From: Cytobacillus stercorigallinarum
Lineage (GTDB): Bacteria > Bacillota > Bacilli > Bacillales > Cytobacillaceae
Assembly: GCF_014836495.1 (NCBI RefSeq)
Contig: NZ_JACSQT010000005.1
Location: 186,001 to 250,000, forward strand
DNA: 64,000 bases
Direction: 5' to 3'
In this document: piece after piece, positions 46,032 through 54,342 of the stretch
Position numbering within the stretch: the stretch's first letter is position 1
How the letters are laid out: every line of letters begins with the position of its first letter
Notes under the pieces: model-generated
What the model was told of the DNA's origin: nothing
Seen by the model: the letters and a program-made list of their open reading frames with translations, nothing else
Databases searched by the model: none
Position numbers and translations under genes: made by a program

Positions 46032-47321
46032 TTATTGCCACCCTAAAATCACACGACAAATTGATTCAACGGCAATAGGCAGTACCTCTTCATCATAATC
46101 AAAACTTGGATGATGATGTCCAGCAGCGAGCGGTGTTCCAAATAACATATAGTTCGCCGCTCCCCCATTTTGCCTAACCTTCTCTAACATAAAGGCTGCG
46201 TCTTCAGAAGCCCCTAAAGGTAGTTTTGGAATCACATTTTTAATATTTGAACTGCCTTTCACTGCCCCATTAATAAAATCTATCCATTCATCTTGACACT
46301 CTGCACTCGGCGCCTGGCCAACGATTTCAACATTTGTTGTGACATCATAAAGAGCTCCACTTGCATGAATAATTCTCATTGCTTCGGCAACCATGTAATC
46401 CTCATTGAGTTCAGTCGATGAACCTCGTGTTTCTAATTGCATTTTCGCATAATCAGCAATGATATTTCGGCCACTTCCTGCCTCTAGTGTCCCTATATTG
46501 ATGCGTGTCGCACCACCTGCGTGTCTTGTAATACCATTTAAATGTAATGAAGCGGCTGCAGCGGCTAATAAAGCATTCCTGCCTTCATTTGGCTCTAATC
46601 CAGCATGTGCAGATTTTCCAAAGTATTCAACGTCTATCTTTGTACTGGCTAAGAACTGATCTGTTGTTGCCACTATGTCACCTACGTTTAATGAGTGGAT
46701 ACCTATATGCCCGCTTAAAAAGACATCCGCATCATCTAGCAAGCCTTTATCCACCATCGGCTTTGCCCCTCGTCCCCCTTCTTCTCCAGGTTGAAATAAC
46801 AAGGAGAACCGTCCGTTTAATTGGTGGCGATTTTCATGAATAAAACGCGCAACACCCAAACCTATAGCGGTGTGCCCATCATGACCACACGCATGCATAT
46901 AGCCTTCTCTGTTGCTATGAAACCCTTGAGCAAAAGGAAAATGCGCTTCATCCTCTGCTTCATTAATCGGGAGCGCATCGATATCAAATCGCAGAACAAT
47001 ATGTTTTCCTTTGCGACCAGTGTCGAAATAGGCTCTAAGTCCGGTAAAAGCACCTTTCATTAAATATAAATGTGCCTTATTTATGCCCGCCTCCATGGCT
47101 CTTTGTTCTTCTTTTTCTATCTGATCTTCTGTTGGCAATCCCATTCTTGTATGTGGATGAAGAATTGCCTGCCCCATCTCTACTTCAAAATCGAGCTTTT
47201 CTATCTCTTCAGCAATCTTTGCAGTTGTCACATACTCTGTCCAAGCTACCTCTGGATATGCATGAAACATTCTTCTCATTTTAGTTAAATACGGGGTGAT
47301 GTCTTTAATGAATGCTTCCAT
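46032..47321 (-). CDS. M20D amidohydrolase, AbgA-like
   Basis: A 429-residue metallo-amidohydrolase resembling AbgA, the catalytic subunit of p-aminobenzoyl-glutamate hydrolase, including the AbgA-typical insertion PHTRMGLPTEDQIEKEEQRA (about 55-74) before FTGLRAYFDTG. Metal ligands are seen in RFDIDALPINE, MHACGHDGHTA, FQPGEEGGRG, SGHIGIH and the final HHHPSFDYDEE. E. coli AbgA pairs with AbgB; here the partner, if any, is the neighbouring M20 gene 15 bases upstream. It likely cleaves aminobenzoyl-glutamate or similar folate breakdown products brought in by AbgT. Confidence 0.85.
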   Translation of the reverse strand: MEAFIKDITPYLTKMRRMFHAYPEVAWTEYVTTAKIAEEIEKLDFEVEMGQAILHPHTRMGLPTEDQIEKEEQRAMEAGINKAHLYLMKGAFTGLRAYFDTGRKGKHIVLRFDIDALPINEAEDEAHFPFAQGFHSNREGYMHACGHDGHTAIGLGVARFIHENRHQLNGRFSLLFQPGEEGGRGAKPMVDKGLLDDADVFLSGHIGIHSLNVGDIVATTDQFLASTKIDVEYFGKSAHAGLEPNEGRNALLAAAAASLHLNGITRHAGGATRINIGTLEAGSGRNIIADYAKMQLETRGSSTELNEDYMVAEAMRIIHASGALYDVTTNVEIVGQAPSAECQDEWIDFINGAVKGSSNIKNVIPKLPLGASEDAAFMLEKVRQNGGAANYMLFGTPLAAGHHHPSFDYDEEVLPIAVESICRVILGWQ

Positions 47322-47336
47322 TTGAAAAAATTCCTC

Positions 47337-48533
47337 CTATAAACCCTTACTTTGTAATTGTTCAATTGTATCTACAGCAACTTGAGCCATCAATTCCATA
47401 CCGATCGGCAAAATATTTTCATTCAGTTGGAAAGAAGGGTTGTGAAGTGGCTTTTGATTATGTCCTATTGAACAACCTAGCCAATAATAAACACCCGGAT
47501 ATTCTTTTAAAAAGCGGCCAAAATCCTCTCCCGCCATTGATGGAGCGACTTCTGGAACATTTTCCTTACCTACAAATTTCGCCGCTGTTTCCTTCACTCT
47601 TTCAGCCCACTCCGGCGTGTTTACTGTCGCAGGATAACCATCAAGGTAAGTGATGTCGACCTGTCCACCGAGCGCTTTAACAGTGTCTGTTACGATTTGA
47701 TGAAAACGATTCTTCACTTCTGACTTTACATGATCCGCTAACGTTCTTACTGTCCCTTCAATCATTACTTCTTCCGCTATGACGTTATGGGCAACCCCAC
47801 CAGATACCTTGCCAATTGTAACAACCGCTGATTCTAGCGGATCAATGTTTCGGCTCACAATCGTTTGCAACATTGTAATCACTTGGTTCGCGATAATAAT
47901 TGCATCTTTTGTCATATGCGGCATACTGGCATGCCCACCTGAACCAGTGATTTTCAAAGAAAACCGATCAGAATTACCCATCATCGCTCCCGATCTAACA
48001 CCTATTTGCCCTGGCGGGAGGTCTGGCCATACATGCTGCCCAATAATAACTGATGGTTTATATTCATCAAATACACCGTCTTCCATCATTGTCTTCGCTC
48101 CACCTATTGGAGACTTTTCTTCCGCCGGCTGAAATAGGAGCAAGATCGTTCCAGCTAAATTGCTTTTATGGTTATTTAAGATAATACCAGCTCCTAATAG
48201 CATTGCTGCATGACTATCGTGACCACAAGCATGCATCACACCTTTTACTTTCGAAGAATAAGAGACACCACTTTGTTCTTCAATCGGTAAGGCATCAATA
48301 TCCGCCCGTAAACATATCGTCGGCCCCTGTTTTTCTCCTTTAATAATTGCTAGAATCCCAGTTTTAGCAAAACCAGTTTGATATGGAATTTGATAATCGT
48401 TTAGTTTCTGTTGTATTTTCAAAGATGTTTGCACTTCTTCACCACTTAGCTCTGGATACTCGTGAAGTTCACGCCTAAACAATGTTAATTCAGTAGCTAT
48501 TTTTTTTGCTTCGCCTTTAAAAGAAACGGACAT
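47337..48533 (-). CDS. M20D amidohydrolase (N-acyl amino acid / hippurate hydrolase type)
   Basis: A 398-residue zinc peptidase-like amidohydrolase of the M20D group: LRADIDALPIEEQSG, MHACGHDSHAAMLLG, FQPAEEKSPIGGAK, IIGQHVWPDLPPGQIG, GGHASMPHMTKDAI and LHNPSFQLNE. These contain all metal ligands and the dimerisation-domain motif. Members hydrolyse hippurate, N-acetyl amino acids or indole-acetyl amino acids; it is not clearly an AbgB. It is the first gene of the cluster, with GGGAGAG before the ATG and 15 bases to the AbgA-like gene. Confidence 0.85.
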   Translation of the reverse strand: MSVSFKGEAKKIATELTLFRRELHEYPELSGEEVQTSLKIQQKLNDYQIPYQTGFAKTGILAIIKGEKQGPTICLRADIDALPIEEQSGVSYSSKVKGVMHACGHDSHAAMLLGAGIILNNHKSNLAGTILLLFQPAEEKSPIGGAKTMMEDGVFDEYKPSVIIGQHVWPDLPPGQIGVRSGAMMGNSDRFSLKITGSGGHASMPHMTKDAIIIANQVITMLQTIVSRNIDPLESAVVTIGKVSGGVAHNVIAEEVMIEGTVRTLADHVKSEVKNRFHQIVTDTVKALGGQVDITYLDGYPATVNTPEWAERVKETAAKFVGKENVPEVAPSMAGEDFGRFLKEYPGVYYWLGCSIGHNQKPLHNPSFQLNENILPIGMELMAQVAVDTIEQLQSKGL

Positions 48534-48706
48534 GATAATCTCTCCCTCTTCAAAATCATTAAGGAAAAATTCCTTATTAATTCCGATAATACACTAAAAT
48601 CAATCAAATTTGAGGGAAATCCGGGAATTTTTTAAAAATTTTCACTAAATTTATTCTGCAAAACGAAAAATGAGATGATATTTGATCAAAACTCCCCCAT
48701 TAACAA

Positions 48707-49759
48707 CTATTCATTTTCACTCTCCGTTTCTAGACGTAAAAGATGCTCCTTTCTTTCTATACCTCCGCCATATCCGCCCAATTTTCCACTTGCTTTAATC
48801 ACGCGATGACAGGGTATGATAATGGCTATTTGGTTGGCTCCATTGGCATTTCCAACAGCTCTTACGCGGTTGCTATTCCCTAATAAATTAGCAATATCTT
48901 GATAAGAAACAGTTTGTCCATATGGAATCTTTTGCAAAAGAGACCACACTTCCATTTGAAAACGTGTTCCTTGAAGGAAAAGAGGAATAGTAAATTGTCG
49001 AAGTTGTTTAGCAAAATAAAGCTTGAGCTGTTCTTCTAGTTTTCGATTGATTGTCGTAACCCCTGGCAGTATCCGCGCATTTTGTTTATTTCGTATGTTT
49101 TCAATCTCTTTTTCAAGACCTCTCCTATCGATAAATTCCAATAAATACAAATACTTTTCATCGCTAATACTAATCATCCTACCAAGAGGTGTCGATAAAA
49201 TATTCGCATATACTATCGATAAAGAAGCTCTCTTTGGAGACCTACCAATGATTTTCGAGAAAGCATCATTAAAGGCACTCGATGAATCATAGCCGAGCAA
49301 TACTTGTTGGTCTATCACTTTTTTTCCATTTAATATTTCTTTAAAGGCGATACCCATTCTTCTTGAGCGGGCGTACTGTACAAAGGTCATCCCGTAAATT
49401 TCTTTAAACTTTCTTCTTGCTGTTGCTGAATGAATACCTAGTTCGCGAAAATCCGCTTCCTTCCATCTTTTCTCTGGGCTAGCCTCAACTGCTAAAACTA
49501 ATTTCTCAATTTCGTTAGGAATACTGTTTGGATAGAATAATGGTGTACAACGTTTACAAGGACGATAGCCTGCTAATAATGCTTCCTCTGCCGTTAAGAA
49601 GAATTCACAATTCTCATACTTAGGTTTTCTGGCTGAACAAGTTGCATGACAAAAGATACCTGTTGTTCTTATACCTACAAAGAAAATCCCATCGTATTGT
49701 GAATTTCTTTGAACTAACGCTTCGTAAAACTCTGTTTTCTTTTCCTCACTTATAATCAT
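48707..49759 (-). CDS. ada: Bifunctional Ada protein (alkylation-response regulator and O6-alkylguanine methyltransferase)
   Basis: A 350-residue fusion with the E. coli Ada layout. N-terminal zinc domain: Cys37 and Cys41 in GIFCHATC plus Cys68 and Cys71 in RPCKRC, corresponding to Cys38/42/69/72 of E. coli Ada. An AraC-type helix-turn-helix spans about 85-180. The C-terminal methyltransferase has the active PCHRV with Cys317. Methyl transfer from phosphotriesters to the N-terminal cysteine turns it into an activator. B. subtilis divides these functions between AdaA and AdaB, so the fused form is noteworthy. It stands alone, with GGAGG before the ATG. Confidence 0.92.
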   Translation of the reverse strand: MIISEEKKTEFYEALVQRNSQYDGIFFVGIRTTGIFCHATCSARKPKYENCEFFLTAEEALLAGYRPCKRCTPLFYPNSIPNEIEKLVLAVEASPEKRWKEADFRELGIHSATARRKFKEIYGMTFVQYARSRRMGIAFKEILNGKKVIDQQVLLGYDSSSAFNDAFSKIIGRSPKRASLSIVYANILSTPLGRMISISDEKYLYLLEFIDRRGLEKEIENIRNKQNARILPGVTTINRKLEEQLKLYFAKQLRQFTIPLFLQGTRFQMEVWSLLQKIPYGQTVSYQDIANLLGNSNRVRAVGNANGANQIAIIIPCHRVIKASGKLGGYGGGIERKEHLLRLETESENE

Positions 49760-50353
49760 AGTTGTCCCTCCTTTATTTCGGTAATTGCTACTATTATTAT
49801 AGCGAGGCTAAGCAAAATTTCTTTCTGAAAATGAACAACTATTTTTAACTAGATTGACATTCCTTTCATAGTCATTTCAATCATTTAGATGATGGGTGAT
49901 ATAATATTCTTTTTTCAACCAGTCATTTCCCTTCAAATTGATTGTATAAATGCAACCATATGATGAACTTCACCTTTTGCGGAATGATTTAGTAGGGTGC
50001 CAAACTGCACCATATGCGACGAGCAGTAATTTTTTATGAGGATAATGATAATGTAGTGTGGAATATTATGTGATGAAAATGACTCTTTTCTTTCTTCATC
50101 AGTCATACGCTCTGCCTATCCAAACATCTTTCACTCCATTCATTCGTGACCAACAACAGGTAAATTTAATGATTTCTGCTGTTTGTCTGACTCTCTTCTA
50201 GGACTTACAATAAATACAGCTGCATTTGTTTCAGAAATATAGCTTCTACAAAGTATCGCTTGTAGCTTTCCGACCGGCTTCTCCATATCTAATTAAACAA
50301 ATCGTAGTTATTCTTTTCCCCCTTTAGAAAGTTAACGCTTTTTTCATCTTGTG
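49760..50353. other. Intergenic region without recognisable genes
   Basis: About 600 bases with only short broken frames. On the minus strand a 47-codon frame starts at an ATG near 50291 (MEKPVGKLQAILCRSYI...) without a good ribosome binding site; I do not recognise it. GATAATGATAAT at 50041-50052 is a partial Fur-box-like run with no second half. The stretch may be a decayed gene region. Confidence 0.4.
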
Positions 50354-50385
50354 TTCATAGGTTATTCATATTTAATGTGTATAGT
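50354..50385 (+). promoter_or_regulatory. Candidate activated promoter with direct repeats
   Basis: TTCATA at 50354-50359 and again at 50365-50370, an 11-base period typical of response-regulator sites, followed by a TATAGT -10 at 50380-50385 without a good -35 element. Confidence 0.45.
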
Positions 50386-50391
50386 AATATT

Positions 50392-50467
50392 ACAGCTAGG
50401 ACATAAACAAATTCCCCCCCTTTTGAAATAGGGATTGAACATGTAGGATTGTTCAATCCCTTTCTTA
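50392..50467 (+). ncRNA. Candidate C-rich small RNA
   Basis: A predicted transcript of about 75 bases, from just after the TATAGT -10 to a strong terminator. It has a single-stranded run of seven C residues (50414-50420), preceded by GGACATAAACAAATT and followed by TTTTGAAATA. C-rich loops that pair with Shine-Dalgarno sequences are typical of small RNAs such as RoxS/RsaE and FsrA, and the ACAAA...CCCC...TTTTG order recalls the RoxS/RsaE group. No ORF with a ribosome binding site is inside. Identity is a suggestion only. Confidence 0.45.
50430..50465 (+). terminator. Terminator of the candidate small RNA
   Basis: Perfect 10-bp arms GGGATTGAAC (50431-50440) and GTTCAATCCC (50451-50460), then TTTCTTATT on the plus strand. 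No plus-strand gene precedes it, so it supports a small transcript. Confidence 0.7.
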
Positions 50468-50590
50468 TTGCCTTTACTAAGCAATTCCCCTTATTTTTTT
50501 ATTCGTATGATGCACATACTTGTCCTGATATCATAAGATAACAGTGAATAAAAATTTTCTTTCCCGCTAAAACCAGTTTGCTTCGTCTAT

Positions 50591-50624
50591 AGCCCACCTA
50601 GTGATAAAGACTCGCTAGTGGGCT
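50591..50624. repeat. Hairpin downstream of the GNAT gene
   Basis: AGCCCACCTAG (50591-50601) and CTAGTGGGCT (50615-50624) pair with one bulge. The T-rich flank is on the plus-strand side (ACTTTATTTG), so its use as a terminator for the minus-strand GNAT gene is doubtful. Confidence 0.5.
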
Positions 50625-50654
50625 ACTTTATTTGTTAACAAATTCGAACTGGTC

Positions 50655-51119
50655 TTACTCATCAATCTCTTTCATATTTTTTTCAAAAAAGGCCAAAGTA
50701 ATTTGCTCACTTACTCTCTTCTGATTCACCAATTGAAAACGATTTTTTTTATAAAAATTGATTGCTGGTGTATTTTTAATTGCTGTTGAAACCTTCAATT
50801 TTCTGAATTTGTTTTCACCCTCAATAAAGTTTAATAGTGCTTGTGCAACTCCCTTTTTAAAAAGTATTGGATGGACCACTAAGCGACAAACCTCTATGAC
50901 ATCACTATCAATATGAATAGATATAACCCCATATAATCGACCCTTCATGTAATAACCAAAAAAAGTTTCACGACAATGTCGCAAAGTTTCTACCGTCTCT
51001 TTTAATGGAGGTAAATCATATGAACCAATTATCTCTGCTTCTATTTTGTATGCAGCGATTTGAATGGAGAGCACCTCTTGAGCTGACTCAATGTCAGTAA
51101 TATCAATTCTTTTTATCAT
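50655..51119 (-). CDS. GNAT family N-acetyltransferase
   Basis: A 154-residue single-domain acetyltransferase. It has the GNAT strand-loop pattern: FFGYYMKGRLYGVISIHIDS, then EVCRLVVHPILFKKGVAQALLNFIE (acetyl-CoA loop, here KKGVAQ), then NTPAINFYKKNRFQLV. Substrate unknown. The ATG at 51119 is favoured over a TTG 24 bases upstream. It is divergent from the sirtuin gene with about 160 bases between start codons. Confidence 0.82.
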   Translation of the reverse strand: MIKRIDITDIESAQEVLSIQIAAYKIEAEIIGSYDLPPLKETVETLRHCRETFFGYYMKGRLYGVISIHIDSDVIEVCRLVVHPILFKKGVAQALLNFIEGENKFRKLKVSTAIKNTPAINFYKKNRFQLVNQKRVSEQITLAFFEKNMKEIDE

Positions 51120-51282
51120 TATCCAAATCCCCCACTCTATCAACTCTTATAAAGCTTTTACCTTGTTACATATCTGTGGCATGTATTGCCATTATATCAT
51201 CCTATTTTTATACACACGCTATAATTTAACTCCTTGATTGTCTATAATAATAAAAAGTAATAAAAGTTGGGGGGACTTGGAT

Positions 51283-51990
51283 ATGTTAGCAAATTGGCTG
51301 AAAAATGCACATTCAACCGTTATTTTTACTGGGGCTGGTATGTCTACAGAAAGTGGCTTACCCGATTTCCGCTCATCTACAGGCTTATGGAAGCAATTTA
51401 ACCCAACACAATTAGCTAGTATTGATGCATTGAACAATCAACTCAATGATTTTATGCACTTTTATCAAGAAAGAGTGCAAAGTGTCCAGCTTGTAAAGCC
51501 TCATAAAGGACATAGCATTCTTGCGAAATGGGAAGAACAAGGGTTAATTAAAGGGATTATTACGCAAAATGTTGATGGATTACATCAAGAAGCAGGTTCC
51601 ACACATGTAGCAGAACTGCACGGAACTTTAAGAAGATTTCACTGTCAAAGCTGTGGGAAGTCAAAGAATAGAGAAGATTTTATAAAACAACTAACCCAGT
51701 GTCACTGTGGTGGTAAGATAAGACCGTCTATCGTATTATTCGGAGAGCAGTTACCAAAAGATGCTTTCGAAGTTGCGCTACACTTATCTGAATTTAGCGA
51801 CCTCTTTATCGTTTTAGGTTCCTCTCTATCAGTAGCCCCAGCCAATCAATTTCCTTTAATCGCAAAAGAAGCAGGGGCTAGGTTAGTAATCATTAATGAA
51901 GAACCAACTGACCTCGATTATTACGCTGACTTGGTCATTAATGAGAGGAAGATTGGAGAAGCATTATCCGCTGTTGATCAACAATTATAA
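51283..51990 (+). CDS. Sir2 family NAD-dependent protein deacylase
   Basis: A 235-residue sirtuin that removes acyl groups from lysines using NAD+. Motifs: GAGMSTESGLPDFR (17-30), TQNVDGLHQ (94-102), catalytic His113 in ELHGTL, a zinc site CQSC (121-124) with CHC (140-142), and GSSLSVAPANQFP. B. subtilis SrtN is the nearest type by length. The ATG at 51283 is chosen because GGGGG lies eight bases upstream; longer in-frame starts would have no ribosome binding site. Monocistronic. Confidence 0.92.
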   Translation: MLANWLKNAHSTVIFTGAGMSTESGLPDFRSSTGLWKQFNPTQLASIDALNNQLNDFMHFYQERVQSVQLVKPHKGHSILAKWEEQGLIKGIITQNVDGLHQEAGSTHVAELHGTLRRFHCQSCGKSKNREDFIKQLTQCHCGGKIRPSIVLFGEQLPKDAFEVALHLSEFSDLFIVLGSSLSVAPANQFPLIAKEAGARLVIINEEPTDLDYYADLVINERKIGEALSAVDQQL

Positions 51991-52205
51991 AGCAATAATC
52001 TAAGAGAATTCGATCTAAATGACGAGAAAACTTTACTAAAAAAATTATCCATTAATGCTTTACCTACAGCACACTATTGTTATCGCTTGTTTTAGGTTAT
52101 CTTTGCATTTAAATTCACGGATAACCCCCGACTCCTTATTGTCTTATATCGATAGATTCTTTTCTTAAATGACTATATTTACAGGCGTTAACTACAACTA
52201 TTAAT
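51991..52205. other. Intergenic region after the sirtuin gene
   Basis: AT-rich, no gene, repeat or clear terminator seen. Confidence 0.5.
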
Positions 52206-52297
52206 AAAAAAAGCCTGATAACAATGGTTATCAGACTTCCTCCCAAGTGGGGCTTAGGATCATAACCTTACTATATTATGATTCTTTTTCATTTGCA
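52206..52297. ncRNA. Candidate structured RNA or convergent terminators
   Basis: Two hairpins point in opposite directions. CTGATAAC/GTTATCAG (about 52215-52234) is followed on the minus strand by TTTTTTT. ATCATAA/TTATGAT (about 52258-52284) is followed on the plus strand by TCTTTTT. Between them lies CCTCCCAAGTGGGGCTTAGG. Either a small RNA on one strand or a pair of convergent terminators would explain this; no promoter is convincing. Confidence 0.35.
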
Positions 52298-52469
52298 TCT
52301 ATTTTGTCAAAAAATCTAACATGGTTTTTTATTTTTACAAACTTTGGCTAAGTTTAGGACAAATCATCTGTCAGCTGATGTTCATTTTCCGTTCAATTAA
52401 CCAGAAAAGCTTATGGCAATAATAGAAGGATCATAGTAGAGACACTCGCACTATCGACAGTAAACCAAT

Positions 52470-52740
52470 CCCATTTTCCATTAAGAAAGGAAAAAGAAGT
52501 TGAATGGTTTAAAGCAGTGAAAGAAAGCGTGAAGCTAACAGGTGGGGTGATCGTCTGCAGGAATTATATTAGCAGCAACTTGTGCAGTGCTTATCACACA
52601 ACCACTATAGGAATTGTATCTTTTCGGGATGACGATTGTTATCAAACTGGATACTTTATGTTGTTCGTATTTGCTTATTATCTGCACTTTTTGTTAAGAC
52701 TACTAAAAAGAAAAGGACAACTTTATGGTGAAGAACCTTT
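52470..52740 (+). pseudogene. Remnant of the C-terminus of an MMPL/RND-type transporter
   Basis: Reading across frames gives the typical MMPL C-terminal helices: KESVKLTGGVIV, then after a one-base shift near 52552 SAGIILAATCAVLITQPL, an in-frame TAG, ELYLFGMTIVI, a further shift near LDT, and SALFVKTTKKKR. Family proteins end with TGGVITSAGIILAGTFAVL..L.L..LG...G.LLDTFVVR. At least two frameshifts and one stop show decay. The upstream 1.5-2 kb of such a gene is missing, so this is a relic. The 89-codon open frame across the region is an artefact of the shifts. Confidence 0.75.
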
Positions 52741-52812
52741 GAAACAATCAAGTAGGTATATCTCTCCTCACTTTGAAGCAAACTAATATAAAAAAAGTAA
52801 GGAGGGACTTTC

Positions 52813-53031
52813 ATGGGATTACTCAATGCTTTTAACGAGTGGCGTGAAACGAGATATGCTAATCACGTGGAGAAAATGAAAGATCTCGAAAAATGCCCTG
52901 ATTGTCGTGGAAAGGGATTTCAATATTTTGCAGGTCAAGAATATATGTTTATGGACGACGATGCCTACTACTGTGCTAGCTGTAATGGCAGTGGTGAGTA
53001 TGATATATGGGAAAGTAACCAAATCAAATGA
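52813..53031 (+). CDS. Small protein with paired CxxCxGxG motifs
   Basis: A 72-residue cytoplasmic protein with two DnaJ-like zinc motifs, CPDCRGKG (residues 28-35) and CASCNGSG (55-62), after a basic/aromatic N-terminus (FNEWRETRYANHVEKMK) and ending DIWE. Bacillaceae homologues are often labelled methionine aminopeptidase in databases, which the sequence does not support: there is no peptidase domain. It probably binds one zinc ion; function unknown. A paralogue lies at 58862-59140. AAGGAGGG is ideally placed before the ATG, and a strong terminator follows. Confidence 0.85.
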   Translation: MGLLNAFNEWRETRYANHVEKMKDLEKCPDCRGKGFQYFAGQEYMFMDDDAYYCASCNGSGEYDIWESNQIK

Positions 53032-53050
53032 TATTCCTTTAACCATTTAA

Positions 53051-53088
53051 AAACCATCTCCAGCATTATCTGGAGATGGTTTTTTTAT
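53051..53088 (+). terminator. Bidirectional terminator between the small zinc protein and the metallophosphoesterase
   Basis: Perfect 10-bp arms CCATCTCCAG (53054-53063) and CTGGAGATGG (53070-53079), with TTTTTTT to the right and TTTTT on the other strand. The convergent gene's stop codon lies at its edge. Confidence 0.92.
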
Positions 53089-54179
53089 TGAAAATCTATT
53101 TCTATAATCATTACTTCTGATTGAGAACCTATACGTAGTGCTGGTCCCCATAATCCGAATCCAGAAGAAGTAAAAGAATGTAATTGCTCTTTTGCCATAT
53201 AGCCCCAATCATTTTCAAACAATTTTGCAGTAATTAAATTAGCAGGAAATAGCTGCCCTCTATGTGTATGACCTGAGAATATTACATCTGCTCCTGCCTC
53301 TTGTGCTTCTGTAATCTCATGTGGCTGATGATCTAATACAATAATGGGTAAATCTTTTGTTTCATTCCTAGCAATAAGTTCCTCTATGGTCTTTCTATTA
53401 GGGTTTGTTAAATCCTCTCTGCCAATTACTACAAATTGGTCATTTATCATTGCTGCTTCATCCATTAAATAGTGAATACCGATCTCATTTAATTCCTTTT
53501 TTAATTGATCATTATCGCCACCATAATAATCATGGTTACCAGGAGAAGCAAAAACACCAAGTGGGGCTTCTAGTTTTGCCATCGTTTTATTCATTTCCTT
53601 CTCTACATATGGGGTAATATCATCATTAATAATGTCACCTGGAATAAAAATAATATCAGGCTTCTCCTCTTTCGCTATTTTCACCAACTTCTCAAGATGA
53701 TTATTACCTACAATTGTACCGAGATGTAAGTCTGATGCCATTAATACCTTTACATCACCTTCTTCTTCATCATTAGCCTTTTCAATTGTTATTTGATAGT
53801 CTCTCACTATCGGTGTCCAAGCGTTATATGTACCGTATATAAAGACAAACGTAAAAAACGCAACAACCGCCCAACCTGCATAGGTGAAGAATCTAGCATT
53901 TTTCTTTGTAATAAAATAAAGCAAATTGATAATCGGTAATAGGAGCATACCATAGCCAACAATGACAAGCCAATATCCACCAATCCATTCAATAACCGGC
54001 AGATGAAACGAAAATCCAACAAAAAATGATATTGAAAGAAGAAAAACAACTACGATAAATGTTTTTTTGAAACGAAAAGAAAAAGTTTTACGTAACCAAC
54101 GCCATGTATTAAAGCCAATATAGTAACAAGTTAAGCCATAAATAAGTATCATTGTGATGCCAACGAACAATGTAAGCAT
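53085..54179 (-). CDS. Membrane-anchored calcineurin-like metallophosphoesterase
   Basis: A 364-residue protein with four to five N-terminal membrane helices (1-120) and a cytoplasm- or surface-facing phosphoesterase domain (about 142-360). All metal-site motifs are present: ASDLHLG (Asp150, His152), IPGDIINDD, SPGNHDYYGG (Asn215, His216), LDHQPHE and FSGHTHRGQL. It resembles the YkuE/YaeI group, some of which act on lipid phosphates; no substrate can be assigned. The ATG at 54179, preceded by GAAGGGGA, is chosen over one 54 bases upstream. Monocistronic. Confidence 0.88.
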   Translation of the reverse strand: MLTLFVGITMILIYGLTCYYIGFNTWRWLRKTFSFRFKKTFIVVVFLLSISFFVGFSFHLPVIEWIGGYWLVIVGYGMLLLPIINLLYFITKKNARFFTYAGWAVVAFFTFVFIYGTYNAWTPIVRDYQITIEKANDEEEGDVKVLMASDLHLGTIVGNNHLEKLVKIAKEEKPDIIFIPGDIINDDITPYVEKEMNKTMAKLEAPLGVFASPGNHDYYGGDNDQLKKELNEIGIHYLMDEAAMINDQFVVIGREDLTNPNRKTIEELIARNETKDLPIIVLDHQPHEITEAQEAGADVIFSGHTHRGQLFPANLITAKLFENDWGYMAKEQLHSFTSSGFGLWGPALRIGSQSEVMIIEIDFQ

Positions 54180-54307
54180 ATTTTTCCCCTTCACATTATG
54201 TATAAAGTATAGAACTGTAAAAAATATTATCAAAGACGTATGTTGAAAACAACTAATTGCTTCTCAAATGACAAAAATAATGTTAAATGACTTGATTTCA
54301 TATAAAG

Positions 54308-54342
54308 AAAGAAAGAAGCCTCCACTTTTACTGTGAAGACTT
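54308..54342 (-). terminator. Terminator of the 86-residue gene
   Basis: AAGCCTCCAC (54316-54325) and GTGAAGACTT (54333-54342) pair over ten positions with G-U pairs, followed on the minus strand by TCTTTCTTTC. It overlaps the stop codon. Confidence 0.75.

Noticed and set aside
46459..47288. Several long plus-strand frames over the amidohydrolase genes
   Set aside because: They lie wholly opposite well-recognised M20 enzymes and have no homology pattern of their own.
50041..50052. Fur box GATAATGATAAT in the intergenic gap
   Set aside because: Only two of three hexamers match, there is no inverted half, and no gene starts nearby.
49760..50353. 47-codon minus-strand frame starting near 50291
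   Set aside because: No good ribosome binding site, no recognisable family, and the surrounding frames are broken.
52517..52786. 89-codon open frame on the plus strand
   Set aside because: It has no proper ribosome binding site, and its frame is stitched from shifted pieces of a decayed MMPL gene.
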